42,777 bases of DNA from assembly GCA_964535715.1 (NCBI GenBank), contig CAZHUO010000011.1, forward strand, positions 1 to 42,777, read 5' to 3'. Made by a program: the position numbers and the translations under genes. Source of the DNA: CAZCCC01 sp964535715. GTDB lineage: Bacteria > Patescibacteriota > Patescibacteriia > Buchananbacterales > UBA6539. The stretch's first letter is position 1. Each line of letters begins with the position of its first letter. Shown in pieces: positions 31,558 to 39,828 of this stretch. Under the pieces are notes generated by a model. It saw only the letters and a list, made by a program, of their open reading frames with translations. It ran no database searches and was not told the DNA's origin.

Positions 31558-31586
31558 TTGACAAAATTAACGAAAAATTATAAGCT
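31558..31586 (+). promoter_or_regulatory. pckA promoter
   Basis: TTGACA (31558-31563), 17 bp, TAAGCT (31581-31586), about 60 nt upstream of the ATG. Confidence 0.7.
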
Positions 31587-31647
31587 CAAATGAAATCATG
31601 TTTGTAGTTTAATAATAAAAACAAATAAACCAAAAGGAGAATCGATT

Positions 31648-33243
31648 ATGTCCTTTTACAGCAGAAAATTTTTAGAAAGTGCAGAAAGGATTTTTTCTAA
31701 TGCAGAATCTTGTGGCCGTCTAACCAGAAATCCATCAATCGATGAATTGTTGCTTCTTTGCAAGCAAGAACAAGGAATTACGGTTTCGCGTTATGGAAGT
31801 TTATGCGTTGATTCTGAGCCGAATTCGCGTGCAGCAAAGTTTACCAAAAATAACATTGATGAAGAATTTGGCGAATTTGAAGAAAAACTTTTAGCTCAAG
31901 CCGAGACAGAACTGGCAAAGGAAGAATTGGTTAGTTTTGACCTGCAAGTCGGCGACGGAAAGCAAGAAACTACAGCAAGGATAATTGTTCCTAAAAGATT
32001 TGCCCATTTGGCATATGCCGGTGAAAACCAGTTTGGTCGAGCCAATAATTCGGTTCAAAACCCAACCTACACCGTGATTTTTTTTACTGATGCGGCATTT
32101 GAAGCAAACAAAAGCAAAGATTTGCCAAAAAAAGACATTACTATCCGCTTAGCATTTTTGTCGGACGGCCGAATGGTAAAAATTATCCGCAACTCCAATT
32201 ATTTTGGCGAGTTGAAAAAAGGCATTTTTGCCGCGGAAAATTGGAACGCCAAAACCAGGCGAAATGGAATATTTTTGCATGCCGGTTGCCGGACTGATTA
32301 TTTGCAACAAACACACGGCGACTACCAATGGGTTAATTCGCTTTTGGTTGCACTGTCGGCTAATGGCAAGACAACAACCACTTGCCGGGTCTTGGCGCGC
32401 AAAGACAATGAAGAATCTTGGTTAGTTCAAGACGACGGTGGAACGCTTATGCCCGATGGCTCATTTATGGGATTTGAAGGCGGCGGAATTTTTGTAAAAA
32501 CTGACGGATTAAATCCTGACGATCAGCGTGAGACTTATTATGGCGCTTTAAAGCCAAGAACTTTTTTTGAAAATGTCTGGATTAATCAGGATGGCTGCTT
32601 TGATTTTTATGATCAGCAGAAAACTTCAAACGGTCGAGCCGTAATTCGCCGGGCAGATTTTATGCACGCTTGCGAAAAAATAAATGTTGATCATGTCAAT
32701 AATTTGGTTCTGATTACCCGAGGTCCGACTATTCCGGCCATCTGCCGACTAAGCAAGGAACAAGCTGCTGCTTTTATGGTTTTGGGGCAGGCAATGCAAA
32801 GTTCTGCCGGCGATCCGACACAGGCCGGAAAAATCATAACTGAGTTTTTTTATGATCCGTTTGTAGCTGGGTCACATGCCGAGCATGCAAATATGTTTTA
32901 TCGGATAATAAAAGGCCTGCCAAATTTGCGCTGTTTTCTGATTAACACTGGCAGTGTTGGCGAAGGTGATCGTTTTCGAGATATTGGCTTAAGCGATACT
33001 ATGGGAATTTTGGATTCGCTTTGCCGCGGCGGTTTGGAAGATTGGGAAATGAATAAAGCTGTCGGTTTTGAAATACCCAAAGCAATCAGGCAAGTTGATC
33101 CAATATTGCTTCGGCCGGAAAAGCTCTATTCTGCTTCTGATTTTTCCAGACGCCAAGAAGTGCTGAATGCTGCGCGGATTGCCGCCATTGAAGCGGTCGG
33201 ATCCGAACTTGACTTGGCAGTCAGATCAGTGTTTCTAAAATAA
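31648..33243 (+). CDS. pckA: Phosphoenolpyruvate carboxykinase (ATP type)
   Basis: Interconverts oxaloacetate + ATP and PEP + CO2 + ADP. P-loop SANGKTTTT (residues 237-245, GLSGTGKTT in canonical enzymes) and the downstream metal/substrate region (DDGG..., FEGGGIFVKTDGL), ENVWINQDGCFDF and SRLSKEQAAAFMVLGQ...PTQAGK match the ATP-PEPCK fold. The C-terminal LINTGSVGEGDRFRDIGL block is also kept. 531 aa is normal. The sequence is divergent from model enzymes, so direction and nucleotide preference are not certain. AAGGAG lies 7 nt before the ATG. It is bracketed by direct repeats of terminator plus word array A. Confidence 0.9.
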   Translation: MSFYSRKFLESAERIFSNAESCGRLTRNPSIDELLLLCKQEQGITVSRYGSLCVDSEPNSRAAKFTKNNIDEEFGEFEEKLLAQAETELAKEELVSFDLQVGDGKQETTARIIVPKRFAHLAYAGENQFGRANNSVQNPTYTVIFFTDAAFEANKSKDLPKKDITIRLAFLSDGRMVKIIRNSNYFGELKKGIFAAENWNAKTRRNGIFLHAGCRTDYLQQTHGDYQWVNSLLVALSANGKTTTTCRVLARKDNEESWLVQDDGGTLMPDGSFMGFEGGGIFVKTDGLNPDDQRETYYGALKPRTFFENVWINQDGCFDFYDQQKTSNGRAVIRRADFMHACEKINVDHVNNLVLITRGPTIPAICRLSKEQAAAFMVLGQAMQSSAGDPTQAGKIITEFFYDPFVAGSHAEHANMFYRIIKGLPNLRCFLINTGSVGEGDRFRDIGLSDTMGILDSLCRGGLEDWEMNKAVGFEIPKAIRQVDPILLRPEKLYSASDFSRRQEVLNAARIAAIEAVGSELDLAVRSVFLK

Positions 33244-33259
33244 TATTGTATTTACAAAA

Positions 33260-33292
33260 GCTGGCTTTGTCTTTCAAGGCCAGCATTTTTTT
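33260..33292 (+). terminator. pckA terminator; right direct repeat
   Basis: gctggc (33260-33265) pairs with gccagc (33279-33284), followed by attttttt. It repeats the sequence at 31340-31371. Confidence 0.85.
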
Positions 33293-33300
33293 AATTATTA

Positions 33301-33359
33301 AAGCTTATAAAAGCGAGTAAGAGTAAATTAAAAGTAAATCAAGCAGGCTTAATTTACTT
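33301..33359. repeat. Word array A, forming the 3' end of elp3
   Basis: agcttataaaagcgagtaag, agtaaattaaaagtaaatc and ggcttaatttacttg. The elp3 stop codon and last codons (RQVN) are within the last word. Confidence 0.7.
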
Positions 33360-34977
33360 GCCGCAATTTTTTAGTCATATACGTTCCTTCCAGCCTGTAT
33401 CCCAGCTTTTGGTAATACTGCCTCACGCCGATTCCGGAAATTACTGCGATTTTTTTAAAACCTTGTTTTTTGGCAATCTTTTCGGCTTCAGCCATAAGCT
33501 TTTTACCCATTCCGGCATGCTGGATTTTTCCGCTTTTTCCCAAAGGTATCAGCTGGCCGTAAGTATGCAGTTCCCGAATTAAAGCTGCGCCTTTTAGTTC
33601 CGGAAATACTTGATAGATTCGAGATTCTGAAATGAATTCAGAATGACAAAAGGAAGGGATGCGAAGGCGCAAAAAAGCATAAAGAATTTTCCTGTCCGGT
33701 GATTCATAACTTAGAAAATATTCAGTGCCTCCTGAAGCTTTATATTTATAGATTATTAACCTTAATTCTTGCCTGCCCGCCGAAGCTTTAGTGGAGGCGG
33801 GATTCTTAATTCTTAATTCTTCTCTGTGTCCAGCTTCGCGGCATCTTATGCATTTGCATCCTTTATATTTTTCAGCAATCAATTGCCGCAAGTTCGTGAT
33901 TTTGTTTCCCGCCACAATGCTTTCGGCCGGAATATCCCTGATTAGCCTGGTTACCCGGACATAGTATGGTAGGGATTTTTTTATATCAATCAAAAGTTTT
34001 TTAAGCTGATTGTCAGTGTATGCTTTGAATTTTCCACGCTTGTACCATTTATACAAAACCGAATCTTTAGTTACGACACAGGGATAAATTTTTAAAAGAT
34101 CCGGCTGAAAATTTGGATTGGAAAAAAGCTCTTGAAACATTTTTAAATCTTTGGCCAAGCTTGAGCCGGGCAAGTTTGGCATCATATGGTACATCACTTT
34201 AAGGCCTGCTTGCTTAAGTAGACTGGTCGCAGCAATGGTTTGCTTAATATCGTGGCCTCGTTTGTTTAGTTTTAAAACATCATCATAAATGCTTTGAACG
34301 CCCAGTTCAACTCTGGTACAGCCAAGCATTCTCATTCTTTTTAGTTCCTTTGGCGTAATCATGTCTGGCCGGGTTTCCAAAGTCAGCCCGACGCAGCGGT
34401 GTTTGGCAGTTTCGTTTAATTTTTGTGCCAGCTTCAGATTTTTTGTAGTTTTGCCGTTTAGCGCATCAAAGCATCTTTTGATAAAATACTCCTGATACTT
34501 TTTTTCGTAAGCCGACCAGCTGCCGCCTAAAACAATCAGTTCAATTTTATCGGTTTCGTGGCCGTTGATTTTTAAGGCCTTAAGCCTTACATTAACTTGC
34601 TTAAACGGATCAAACTTAGCACCTACCGCCCTCATTACTGCCGGCTCGTTGGAAAGATAGCTTTTTGGCATGCCTTTTTGTCCCGGACAATAAATGCATT
34701 TTCCCGGGCAAGGATATGGCTTGGTAATTACGGTGATTACCGCCACTCCGGAAAGAGTTCTGATTTCCCGTTTACGGAAAATTCGTTCCAAATTAATGTC
34801 TTTTTTAATGCTTTTCTTTTTTAATAATTGCTGGTAAACTCTAAGTAAATCGGAATTAAGCGGTGAAGGGATTTTTTCTTTATTTGAAAGTTTGCGTTTG
34901 ACATTAATAAAATTGGCCCGGTTTTTTACACCGGCAATGACCAAGCCTTTTACAATTGTTTGGAGGGGATTATTCAT
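33349..34977 (-). CDS. elp3: Elp3-like tRNA U34 carboxymethyltransferase (radical SAM + GNAT)
   Basis: Elp3 builds 5-carboxymethyl groups on wobble uridine 34 of tRNA from acetyl-CoA by radical SAM chemistry. The iron-sulfur cluster motif is C90-PGK-C94-IY-C97. The radical SAM barrel runs to ~330 (TRVELGVQSIYDDVLKLNKRGH, DLLKIYPCVVTKDS), followed by a Cys cluster (CKCIRCREAGH) and the C-terminal GNAT acetyltransferase domain (HTYGQLIPLGK, KIAVISGIGVRQYYQKLGY). 542 aa matches the family. Two in-frame repeat insertions are seen: about residues 383-402 (KNPASTKASAGRQ, with attcttaattctt words around it) and about 441-455 (CHSEFISESR). A divergent Trm9-like gene begins 110 bp away. Confidence 0.93.
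   Translation of the reverse strand: MNNPLQTIVKGLVIAGVKNRANFINVKRKLSNKEKIPSPLNSDLLRVYQQLLKKKSIKKDINLERIFRKREIRTLSGVAVITVITKPYPCPGKCIYCPGQKGMPKSYLSNEPAVMRAVGAKFDPFKQVNVRLKALKINGHETDKIELIVLGGSWSAYEKKYQEYFIKRCFDALNGKTTKNLKLAQKLNETAKHRCVGLTLETRPDMITPKELKRMRMLGCTRVELGVQSIYDDVLKLNKRGHDIKQTIAATSLLKQAGLKVMYHMMPNLPGSSLAKDLKMFQELFSNPNFQPDLLKIYPCVVTKDSVLYKWYKRGKFKAYTDNQLKKLLIDIKKSLPYYVRVTRLIRDIPAESIVAGNKITNLRQLIAEKYKGCKCIRCREAGHREELRIKNPASTKASAGRQELRLIIYKYKASGGTEYFLSYESPDRKILYAFLRLRIPSFCHSEFISESRIYQVFPELKGAALIRELHTYGQLIPLGKSGKIQHAGMGKKLMAEAEKIAKKQGFKKIAVISGIGVRQYYQKLGYRLEGTYMTKKLRQVN
33607..33660 (-). repeat. Repeat-derived insertion in elp3 (GAATTCAGAATGA type)
   Basis: gattctgaaat and gaattcagaatgaca surround an inverted pair and encode CHSEFISESR in frame. 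The same peptide-encoding element is a known type of dispersed repeat in many bacterial genomes. Confidence 0.65.
33765..33830 (-). repeat. Repeat-derived insertion in elp3 (word F and a cgcccgcc hairpin)
   Basis: Words cttaattcttg and attcttaattctt flank an inverted pair (gcccgcc / ggcggg) encoding PASTKASAGRQ. It lies between the iron-sulfur-like Cys cluster and the GNAT domain. Confidence 0.65.
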
Positions 34978-34985
34978 AATTATTT

Positions 34986-35080
34986 CGATGCTAATCTACT
35001 AATAAATGCGAATGATACGAATTGCTATTAGCAATATTAGCATACATTCGTATTTATTAGCATCGGCACAAGAATTCGCA
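34986..35080. repeat. Word array C between elp3 and the Trm9-like gene
   Basis: Palindromic array: gcgaatgatacgaattgc, tagcatacattcgtatt, tattagcatcgg, gaattcgcatcg. No promoter consensus is visible for either divergent gene. Confidence 0.65.
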
Positions 35081-35087
35081 TCGCTTT

Positions 35088-35825
35088 ATGAAACAAGAAA
35101 CCGCTCAAAAAATATTAAATGAAGTTCAAGGAAGCTATGATGACATTGCTTCTGATTTTGATCAGACCCGAAGCTATCTTTGGCCGGGCTTTAAGGATTT
35201 TAAAAAATTTGTAAAGCCAAAAGCCGAAATATTGGACTTAGGCTGCGGCAACGGAAAGCTTAGGCTGCTTTTTGAAGATGCTGAAATAAGTTATACCGGC
35301 GTTGATAGTTCAGCCGAGTTATTAAAGATAGCAGAAAATCGGCAAAATTTCAAGCTGCAAAACCAGAAATTTTTTAAGGCTGAAGTCTTTAATCTTCCTT
35401 TTAAAGAAAACTCTTTTGATCTGATTTTTTTTGTTGCCGTTTTTCATCATATTCCTGGCAAAGAATTGAGGCTTAAGACTCTAAATGAAATAAAAAGAGT
35501 TTTAAAGCCCGGCGGAATAATGATAATGACAAATTGGAATCGCTATCAGGCCAAAGGCCCGCAATTGAAGTATATCATTAAATATACCCTCTTAAAAATT
35601 ACCGGCCGAAGCGAACTTGATTTTAAGGATATCTATTTGCCGTGGATGAAAGGCAAGGTTTACCGCTATTATCACGCTTTCACTTTAGGCGAGCTTAAAA
35701 AAATAATTAGGCAATCAGGTTTAAAATTAGAGGATAATTATTTGTCAGAATGGCAAGGGAAAAAAGCCAAAAGATTCAGTTATTTGAAGTCGGCAAATCT
35801 TGTCACAATTGCTAAAAAATGCTAA
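35088..35825 (+). CDS. Trm9/ALKBH8-like tRNA wobble-uridine methyltransferase
   Basis: Class I SAM methyltransferase, 245 aa, with SAM motif ILDLGCGNG (48-56). Two features point to the Trm9 family, which methylates cm5U34 to mcm5U34: the N-terminal YDDIASDFDQTRSYLWPGF block, and the C-terminal LPWMKGKVYRYYHAFTLGELKKI block (RYYHAF at 193-198), close to the PW...RYYH.F..GEL signature. It starts 110 bp from elp3 on the opposite strand; Elp3 makes the cm5U substrate. Yeast Trm9 needs the partner Trm112, for which no candidate is visible here. A plain metabolite methyltransferase remains possible. Confidence 0.75.
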   Translation: MKQETAQKILNEVQGSYDDIASDFDQTRSYLWPGFKDFKKFVKPKAEILDLGCGNGKLRLLFEDAEISYTGVDSSAELLKIAENRQNFKLQNQKFFKAEVFNLPFKENSFDLIFFVAVFHHIPGKELRLKTLNEIKRVLKPGGIMIMTNWNRYQAKGPQLKYIIKYTLLKITGRSELDFKDIYLPWMKGKVYRYYHAFTLGELKKIIRQSGLKLEDNYLSEWQGKKAKRFSYLKSANLVTIAKKC

Positions 35826-35873
35826 AATATTGGAGTTAATCAAGAGATTAAGTTTATCAAAAGATCCTTAATT

Positions 35874-35952
35874 AGCTTAATTTACTTATTAGCTTAATTT
35901 ACTTATTAGCTTAATTTACTTATTAGCTTAATTTACTTATTAGCTTAATTTT
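35874..35952 (+). repeat. 17-bp perfect tandem repeat abutting a start codon
   Basis: Four perfect copies of agcttaatttacttatt (35874-35941) and a partial fifth run directly into the ATG at 35953. The unit is a word of family A made periodic. Copy number could vary by slippage. Confidence 0.9.
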
Positions 35953-37128
35953 ATGAAGAAAATTTATAGATCGGCCATTTACATTGTCATTGGTCTTTTT
36001 TTGATTACTCTGCCTTTTGGCGCACTTGCTTTAGAGAATCAGTCCCAACAAGCAATCAGTATTGCAAGTGATCAAATAATTGAAGGCAATTTTATTAAAT
36101 TTGGAAATGTTATTGATATTGCCGGGTCAGTTAATGGTGATGTCATAATAGCGGCAAATAGCATAAATATCTCCGGTTCGGTGGCAGGCGACATATTTGC
36201 TGTTGGAAATATTATTAAAATTTCAGGACCGGTCGGCGGAAATGTCAGAGTCATGGCCGGTTCAGTTGAAATAAACAGCCAGGTCGAAAGAAACGTCTGG
36301 GCTATTGGTTCAACAGTTAACTTAAACGAGGCTTCAAAAGTCGGCTGGGATTTATATGCTGCAGCCGGAAGTATTGATATAAAAGGAAGTGTCGGCAGAA
36401 ATGTTTGGGCTGGTACCGCCACCATAATTATATCAAGTGAGGTTGGAAATGATTTAAACGCAACGGTTGACAAGGAAGGACAGATTATTTTGAATGAAAG
36501 CGCAAAAATTAATGGCAATCTAAATTACAAAGCCGCCCAAGAAAGCCAGCTGGTCAAAAAAGAAGGTGCTTTGGTTTTAGGACAAACCACCTTAAAGGGG
36601 ATAGATGATATTTTGGTTTCCGCATCAGATAAAATCAATAAAGCCTTAGCTGTAACTTATTTGTTTTTTAAATTAATATCTTTATTCAGTCTTTTGGTAA
36701 TCGGTATTGTGATTATTACTTTAATGCCGAAGCTTGCAATTAGAATTAATGAACAGATGCTGAAAAAGCCCTTGTCTTCTTTTGGACTTGGCTTAGTATA
36801 TTTTTTATTAATGCCTTTGGTTGTGCTGCTTTTGTTTTTTACCGTTATCGGCTTTCCTCTTGGTCTAATTATTATTCCAATCTATTTTATTTCTTTATAT
36901 ATTGCCCAAGTTTTTGCCGGCTTTGGACTCGGCTTAATGATATTTGAAAAGATTTTCAAAAATGCATACAAAGGATCTTTGGTGTGGCCTTTGATTTTGG
37001 GTCTTTTAATTTTTGTTATTTTGGGCAGTATTCCATTATTAGGCTGGGTATTTAAATTATTACTTATTTTCTGGGCAATCGGATCAATAATAAAAATCAA
37101 GCAGGAGATTATAAATGATTACCGATAA
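35953..37128 (+). CDS. Secreted/membrane bactofilin-like polymer-forming protein
   Basis: Signal peptide at residues 1-~27 (AIYIVIGLFLITLPFGALA). Residues ~35-195 consist of short beta repeats of the form 'G.V.G.V.....I.I.G.V.GD...' (GSVNGDVIIAANSINISGSVAGDIF...), the right-handed beta-helix pattern of bactofilins and polymer-forming cytoskeletal proteins. Four hydrophobic helices follow at about 236-262, 280-306, 312-332 and 350-378. So an external beta-helix is anchored in the membrane. 391 aa. Its 3' end overlaps the following mutase gene by 14 nt. No Shine-Dalgarno: a 17-bp tandem repeat fills the leader. Confidence 0.8.
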   Translation: MKKIYRSAIYIVIGLFLITLPFGALALENQSQQAISIASDQIIEGNFIKFGNVIDIAGSVNGDVIIAANSINISGSVAGDIFAVGNIIKISGPVGGNVRVMAGSVEINSQVERNVWAIGSTVNLNEASKVGWDLYAAAGSIDIKGSVGRNVWAGTATIIISSEVGNDLNATVDKEGQIILNESAKINGNLNYKAAQESQLVKKEGALVLGQTTLKGIDDILVSASDKINKALAVTYLFFKLISLFSLLVIGIVIITLMPKLAIRINEQMLKKPLSSFGLGLVYFLLMPLVVLLLFFTVIGFPLGLIIIPIYFISLYIAQVFAGFGLGLMIFEKIFKNAYKGSLVWPLILGLLIFVILGSIPLLGWVFKLLLIFWAIGSIIKIKQEIINDYR

Positions 37129-38476
37129 AATGAAAAATATTGACGAAAAAATATTTAAAGCTTATGACGTCCGCGGGATTTATCCAAGCGAGCTTAACGA
37201 GGAAGCCGCTTATTTGATCGGCCGGGCTCTTGCCAAAAAAACAAATGCGAAAGAAGTTGTAATAGGAAGCGATATGAGGCTTTCCGGCCCGGTTCTTAAA
37301 AAGGAGCTTATTAGAGGAATAATTGATGAGGGCTGCAACGTAATAGATATTGGCTTAGTTTCAATTGATGCTGTTTATTTTGCCGTTGGAATTAAAAAAT
37401 ACCCTGCCGGTGTAATGATTACTGCATCTCACAATCCTAAACAATATAATGGGTTTAAGATTCCTTTGAAAAATAGTGGCTGGATTCGCGGTGAAGATCT
37501 TAAAGAAGATGTAAAAAATCTAACTGATGAAATTTCATCCGAAAAAGGTAAAATTAAGGAATTGGATCTAATTGATGGATTTATTAAACATGTAATTTCT
37601 TTTTGTCAACCAAAAACGATTAATAAATTCAAAGTTGTAATTGATGCAGGCAACGGAATGGCCGGAAAAATAATTCCTCTTTTAGCGAAATATTTACCAA
37701 TTGAAATAATTCCCTTGAATTTTGAACTTGATGGAAATTTTCCAGCTCATCCTTCCAATCCGTTAATGCCGGAAAGTCAAATTCAGATATCAAAAGCTGT
37801 TGTTGATAAGCAGGCAGATTTTGGAGTAATTTTTGACGGAGATACCGATAGATTATTTTTTGTTGACGAAAAAGGGGATTTTATTCCGGCTGATTTAACG
37901 CTGCTTTTATTAGCAAAAGAATTCTTGAATCGTGAACCTGGTGCGGGAATTGTTTATAACGCAATTTGTTCCAAAATTGTTCAGGAAAAAATAATTGAAT
38001 GGGGTGGAAATCCGATTAAATCAAAGGTTGGATTTATTAATGTCAGAGATGAAATGAAAACAAAAAAAGGTATAATGGGAGGTGAACTTTCCGCCCATTA
38101 TTCTTTTCGCGATAATGACTATAGTGATTCAGGTTTTATTGCTTTCGTAATATTGTTGCAATTGCTTTCTGAAGATGGTAGAACATTGTCGGAAATAATA
38201 AAGCCATTTAATAAATATTCCAAATCGCCAGAGATTAATTTGGAATTGTCTAATAGGGAATTAATTGATCTTATTTTAAGTAAGTTAAAAGAAAAATATA
38301 AAGACGGAAAGCTTGATGAGCTTGACGGCCTGACTGTTGAATACAAAGATTGGTGGTTTAATGCCCGGCCTTCCAATACCGAGCCACTTTTAAGAATAAC
38401 TGCCGAAGCAAATACGAAGGAAATTTTGGATCAAAAGTTAAGTGAAATTGTAAAGTTTGTAAAAACTATTCAATAA
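37115..38476 (+). CDS. Phosphomannomutase/phosphoglucomutase
   Basis: Alpha-D-phosphohexomutase of canonical size (453 aa) with active-site serine loop TASHNP (103-108), metal loop DGDTDR (241-246) and phosphate-binding RPSNTEP (418-424). The start ATG at 37115 is preferred: AGGAG lies 8 nt upstream, and it overlaps the preceding gene by 14 nt, indicating coupling; a second Met is 5 codons downstream. It likely supplies hexose-1-phosphates for envelope sugars, consistent with the envelope-type neighbours. Compared with the copy at 19872 it has a shorter core. Confidence 0.93.
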   Translation: MITDKMKNIDEKIFKAYDVRGIYPSELNEEAAYLIGRALAKKTNAKEVVIGSDMRLSGPVLKKELIRGIIDEGCNVIDIGLVSIDAVYFAVGIKKYPAGVMITASHNPKQYNGFKIPLKNSGWIRGEDLKEDVKNLTDEISSEKGKIKELDLIDGFIKHVISFCQPKTINKFKVVIDAGNGMAGKIIPLLAKYLPIEIIPLNFELDGNFPAHPSNPLMPESQIQISKAVVDKQADFGVIFDGDTDRLFFVDEKGDFIPADLTLLLLAKEFLNREPGAGIVYNAICSKIVQEKIIEWGGNPIKSKVGFINVRDEMKTKKGIMGGELSAHYSFRDNDYSDSGFIAFVILLQLLSEDGRTLSEIIKPFNKYSKSPEINLELSNRELIDLILSKLKEKYKDGKLDELDGLTVEYKDWWFNARPSNTEPLLRITAEANTKEILDQKLSEIVKFVKTIQ

Positions 38477-38478
38477 TT

Positions 38479-38748
38479 ATGGTTTCTCATTTTCATCTCA
38501 AAGACATTTTTAATGTCAAGGGTCTGAATTTAATCATTGTTGGAAAAGTAATGAAAGGTGAAATTAAAATTAATAGCAATTTGGTTATTCAGGGAAAAAG
38601 ACACCCGGTTACATCAATAGAATTTCAAAAGAAAAAACAAAAAATTTTAAACCAAGGGCAGGAAGGTGAAGTTTTTATTGATAAGGCTGAAAGTCAACTG
38701 GATGCTTTAAATAAATTAAAAGGCCAGATAATATATTTTGAAAATTAA
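38479..38748 (+). CDS. Small translation-factor-barrel-like protein, 89 aa
   Basis: The pattern FHLKDIFNVKGLNLIIVGKVMKGEIKINSNLVI....VTSIEF resembles domain II of translational GTPases (barrel repeat with 'V.KG.I..G' turns). No GTPase domain, so function is unknown. It starts 2 nt after the mutase stop and ends 13 nt before murI, so it is part of one operon. It is a second barrel of this kind besides the one at 23496, with low mutual similarity by eye. Confidence 0.6.
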   Translation: MVSHFHLKDIFNVKGLNLIIVGKVMKGEIKINSNLVIQGKRHPVTSIEFQKKKQKILNQGQEGEVFIDKAESQLDALNKLKGQIIYFEN

Positions 38749-38761
38749 TTCAATAAAATAA

Positions 38762-39568
38762 ATGATTGGAATATTTGATTCGGGAATCGGCGGTTTAACC
38801 GTAGTAAAAGAGGTACAAAAGCTTTTGCCAAAGTACCAGCTTTTATATTTAGGTGATACGGCGCGCATGCCTTACGGCAATCGTTCGCAGGATTTAATTT
38901 ATGAGTTTACCCGCGAGGCTGTTGATTATTTATTTAAGCAAGGATGTGAGCTCATTATTATTGCCTGTAATACCGCCTCAGCCGAAGCCTTAAAAAAAAT
39001 CCAGCAGGAATGGCTGCCAAAAAATTATCCTGACAAAAAAGTTTTAGGCGTAATTCGGCCGGTAGCCGAAGAGGCGGTAAAAATTTCCCGATTTGGCCGG
39101 ATCGGAGTTTGCGCCACTCGCGGAACTGTCAATTCCGGGGTATATGAAAAGGAACTTAAAGCCCAAAATCCGAATGTAAAAGTCTTTCAGCAGTCCTGTC
39201 CATTGCTTGTGCCGCTTATTGAGGAAGGCTGGCAGAAGCGCCAGGAAACAATCAGAATTATGCGTTATTATTTAAGGCCATTGAAATACCGGCTTATTGA
39301 CACTTTGATTTTAGGCTGCACCCATTATCCGATTATGCTGAAGGAGTTTCAGGATGTCTGTAAAAAAAGAATTCAGGTTATAGATAGCCCAAAAATTATT
39401 TCAGAAAAGCTGAAAGATTATTTATTGCGCCATCCTGAAGTTGAAAGCAAACTGATAAAGGGGGATAATCATAGATACTTAGTCACTGATTTAACCGATA
39501 TTTTTAAAAAAAACGCCCAAAGCTGGCTTGATCGAAAAATTAAGCTGGAAAAAGTGGAATTGGAGTAG
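38762..39568 (+). CDS. murI: Glutamate racemase
   Basis: Makes D-glutamate for peptidoglycan. The two catalytic Cys regions are present: CNTAS (about residues 70-74) and GCTHYP (about 187-192). The N-terminal DSGIGGLTV is canonical. 268 aa. It lies in a tight operon with the hexomutase and small barrel gene. A structured repeat element begins 4 nt after its stop. Confidence 0.96.
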   Translation: MIGIFDSGIGGLTVVKEVQKLLPKYQLLYLGDTARMPYGNRSQDLIYEFTREAVDYLFKQGCELIIIACNTASAEALKKIQQEWLPKNYPDKKVLGVIRPVAEEAVKISRFGRIGVCATRGTVNSGVYEKELKAQNPNVKVFQQSCPLLVPLIEEGWQKRQETIRIMRYYLRPLKYRLIDTLILGCTHYPIMLKEFQDVCKKRIQVIDSPKIISEKLKDYLLRHPEVESKLIKGDNHRYLVTDLTDIFKKNAQSWLDRKIKLEKVELE

Positions 39569-39571
39569 GAT

Positions 39572-39752
39572 TTATTGGCGACGTAAGGCGAGGGAAACAA
39601 AAAATATTAGATTTTTTGTTTCCGAGCCGACCCTCTACGACGCAGGTTTAATTAATGAATCGTATCGTGAAAAGGGAGTCATTAAAGGGTAAATAACCCC
39701 CCCAAAAAAAAGCGCTCCGTCGCCAAAGCGGCTTTGACGCGTCGGCGACTTG
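39572..39752 (-). repeat. Two-hairpin repeat element, copy 2 (downstream of murI, inverted)
   Basis: On the minus strand this matches 14981-15180: it begins caagtcgccgacgcgtcaaa and ends cgtcgccaataaa, with the same gtcgcc...ggcgac hairpin and the same ggaaacaaaaa/tttttgtttcc hairpin. The innermost pair differs as A-T here versus G-C in copy 1, a compensatory change. Only one of the two gtcgcc units is kept. Confidence 0.75.
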
Positions 39753-39828
39753 TCCCGATTTATTCATATTTAATTATAAAGCGGGACTTGCGCGGTTTAA
39801 TATCCTTTATTTATTTGAATATTCTTGC

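Noticed and set aside
35874..35952. CRISPR-like short repeats
   Set aside because: The 17-bp units are directly tandem with no spacers and no cas genes are nearby.
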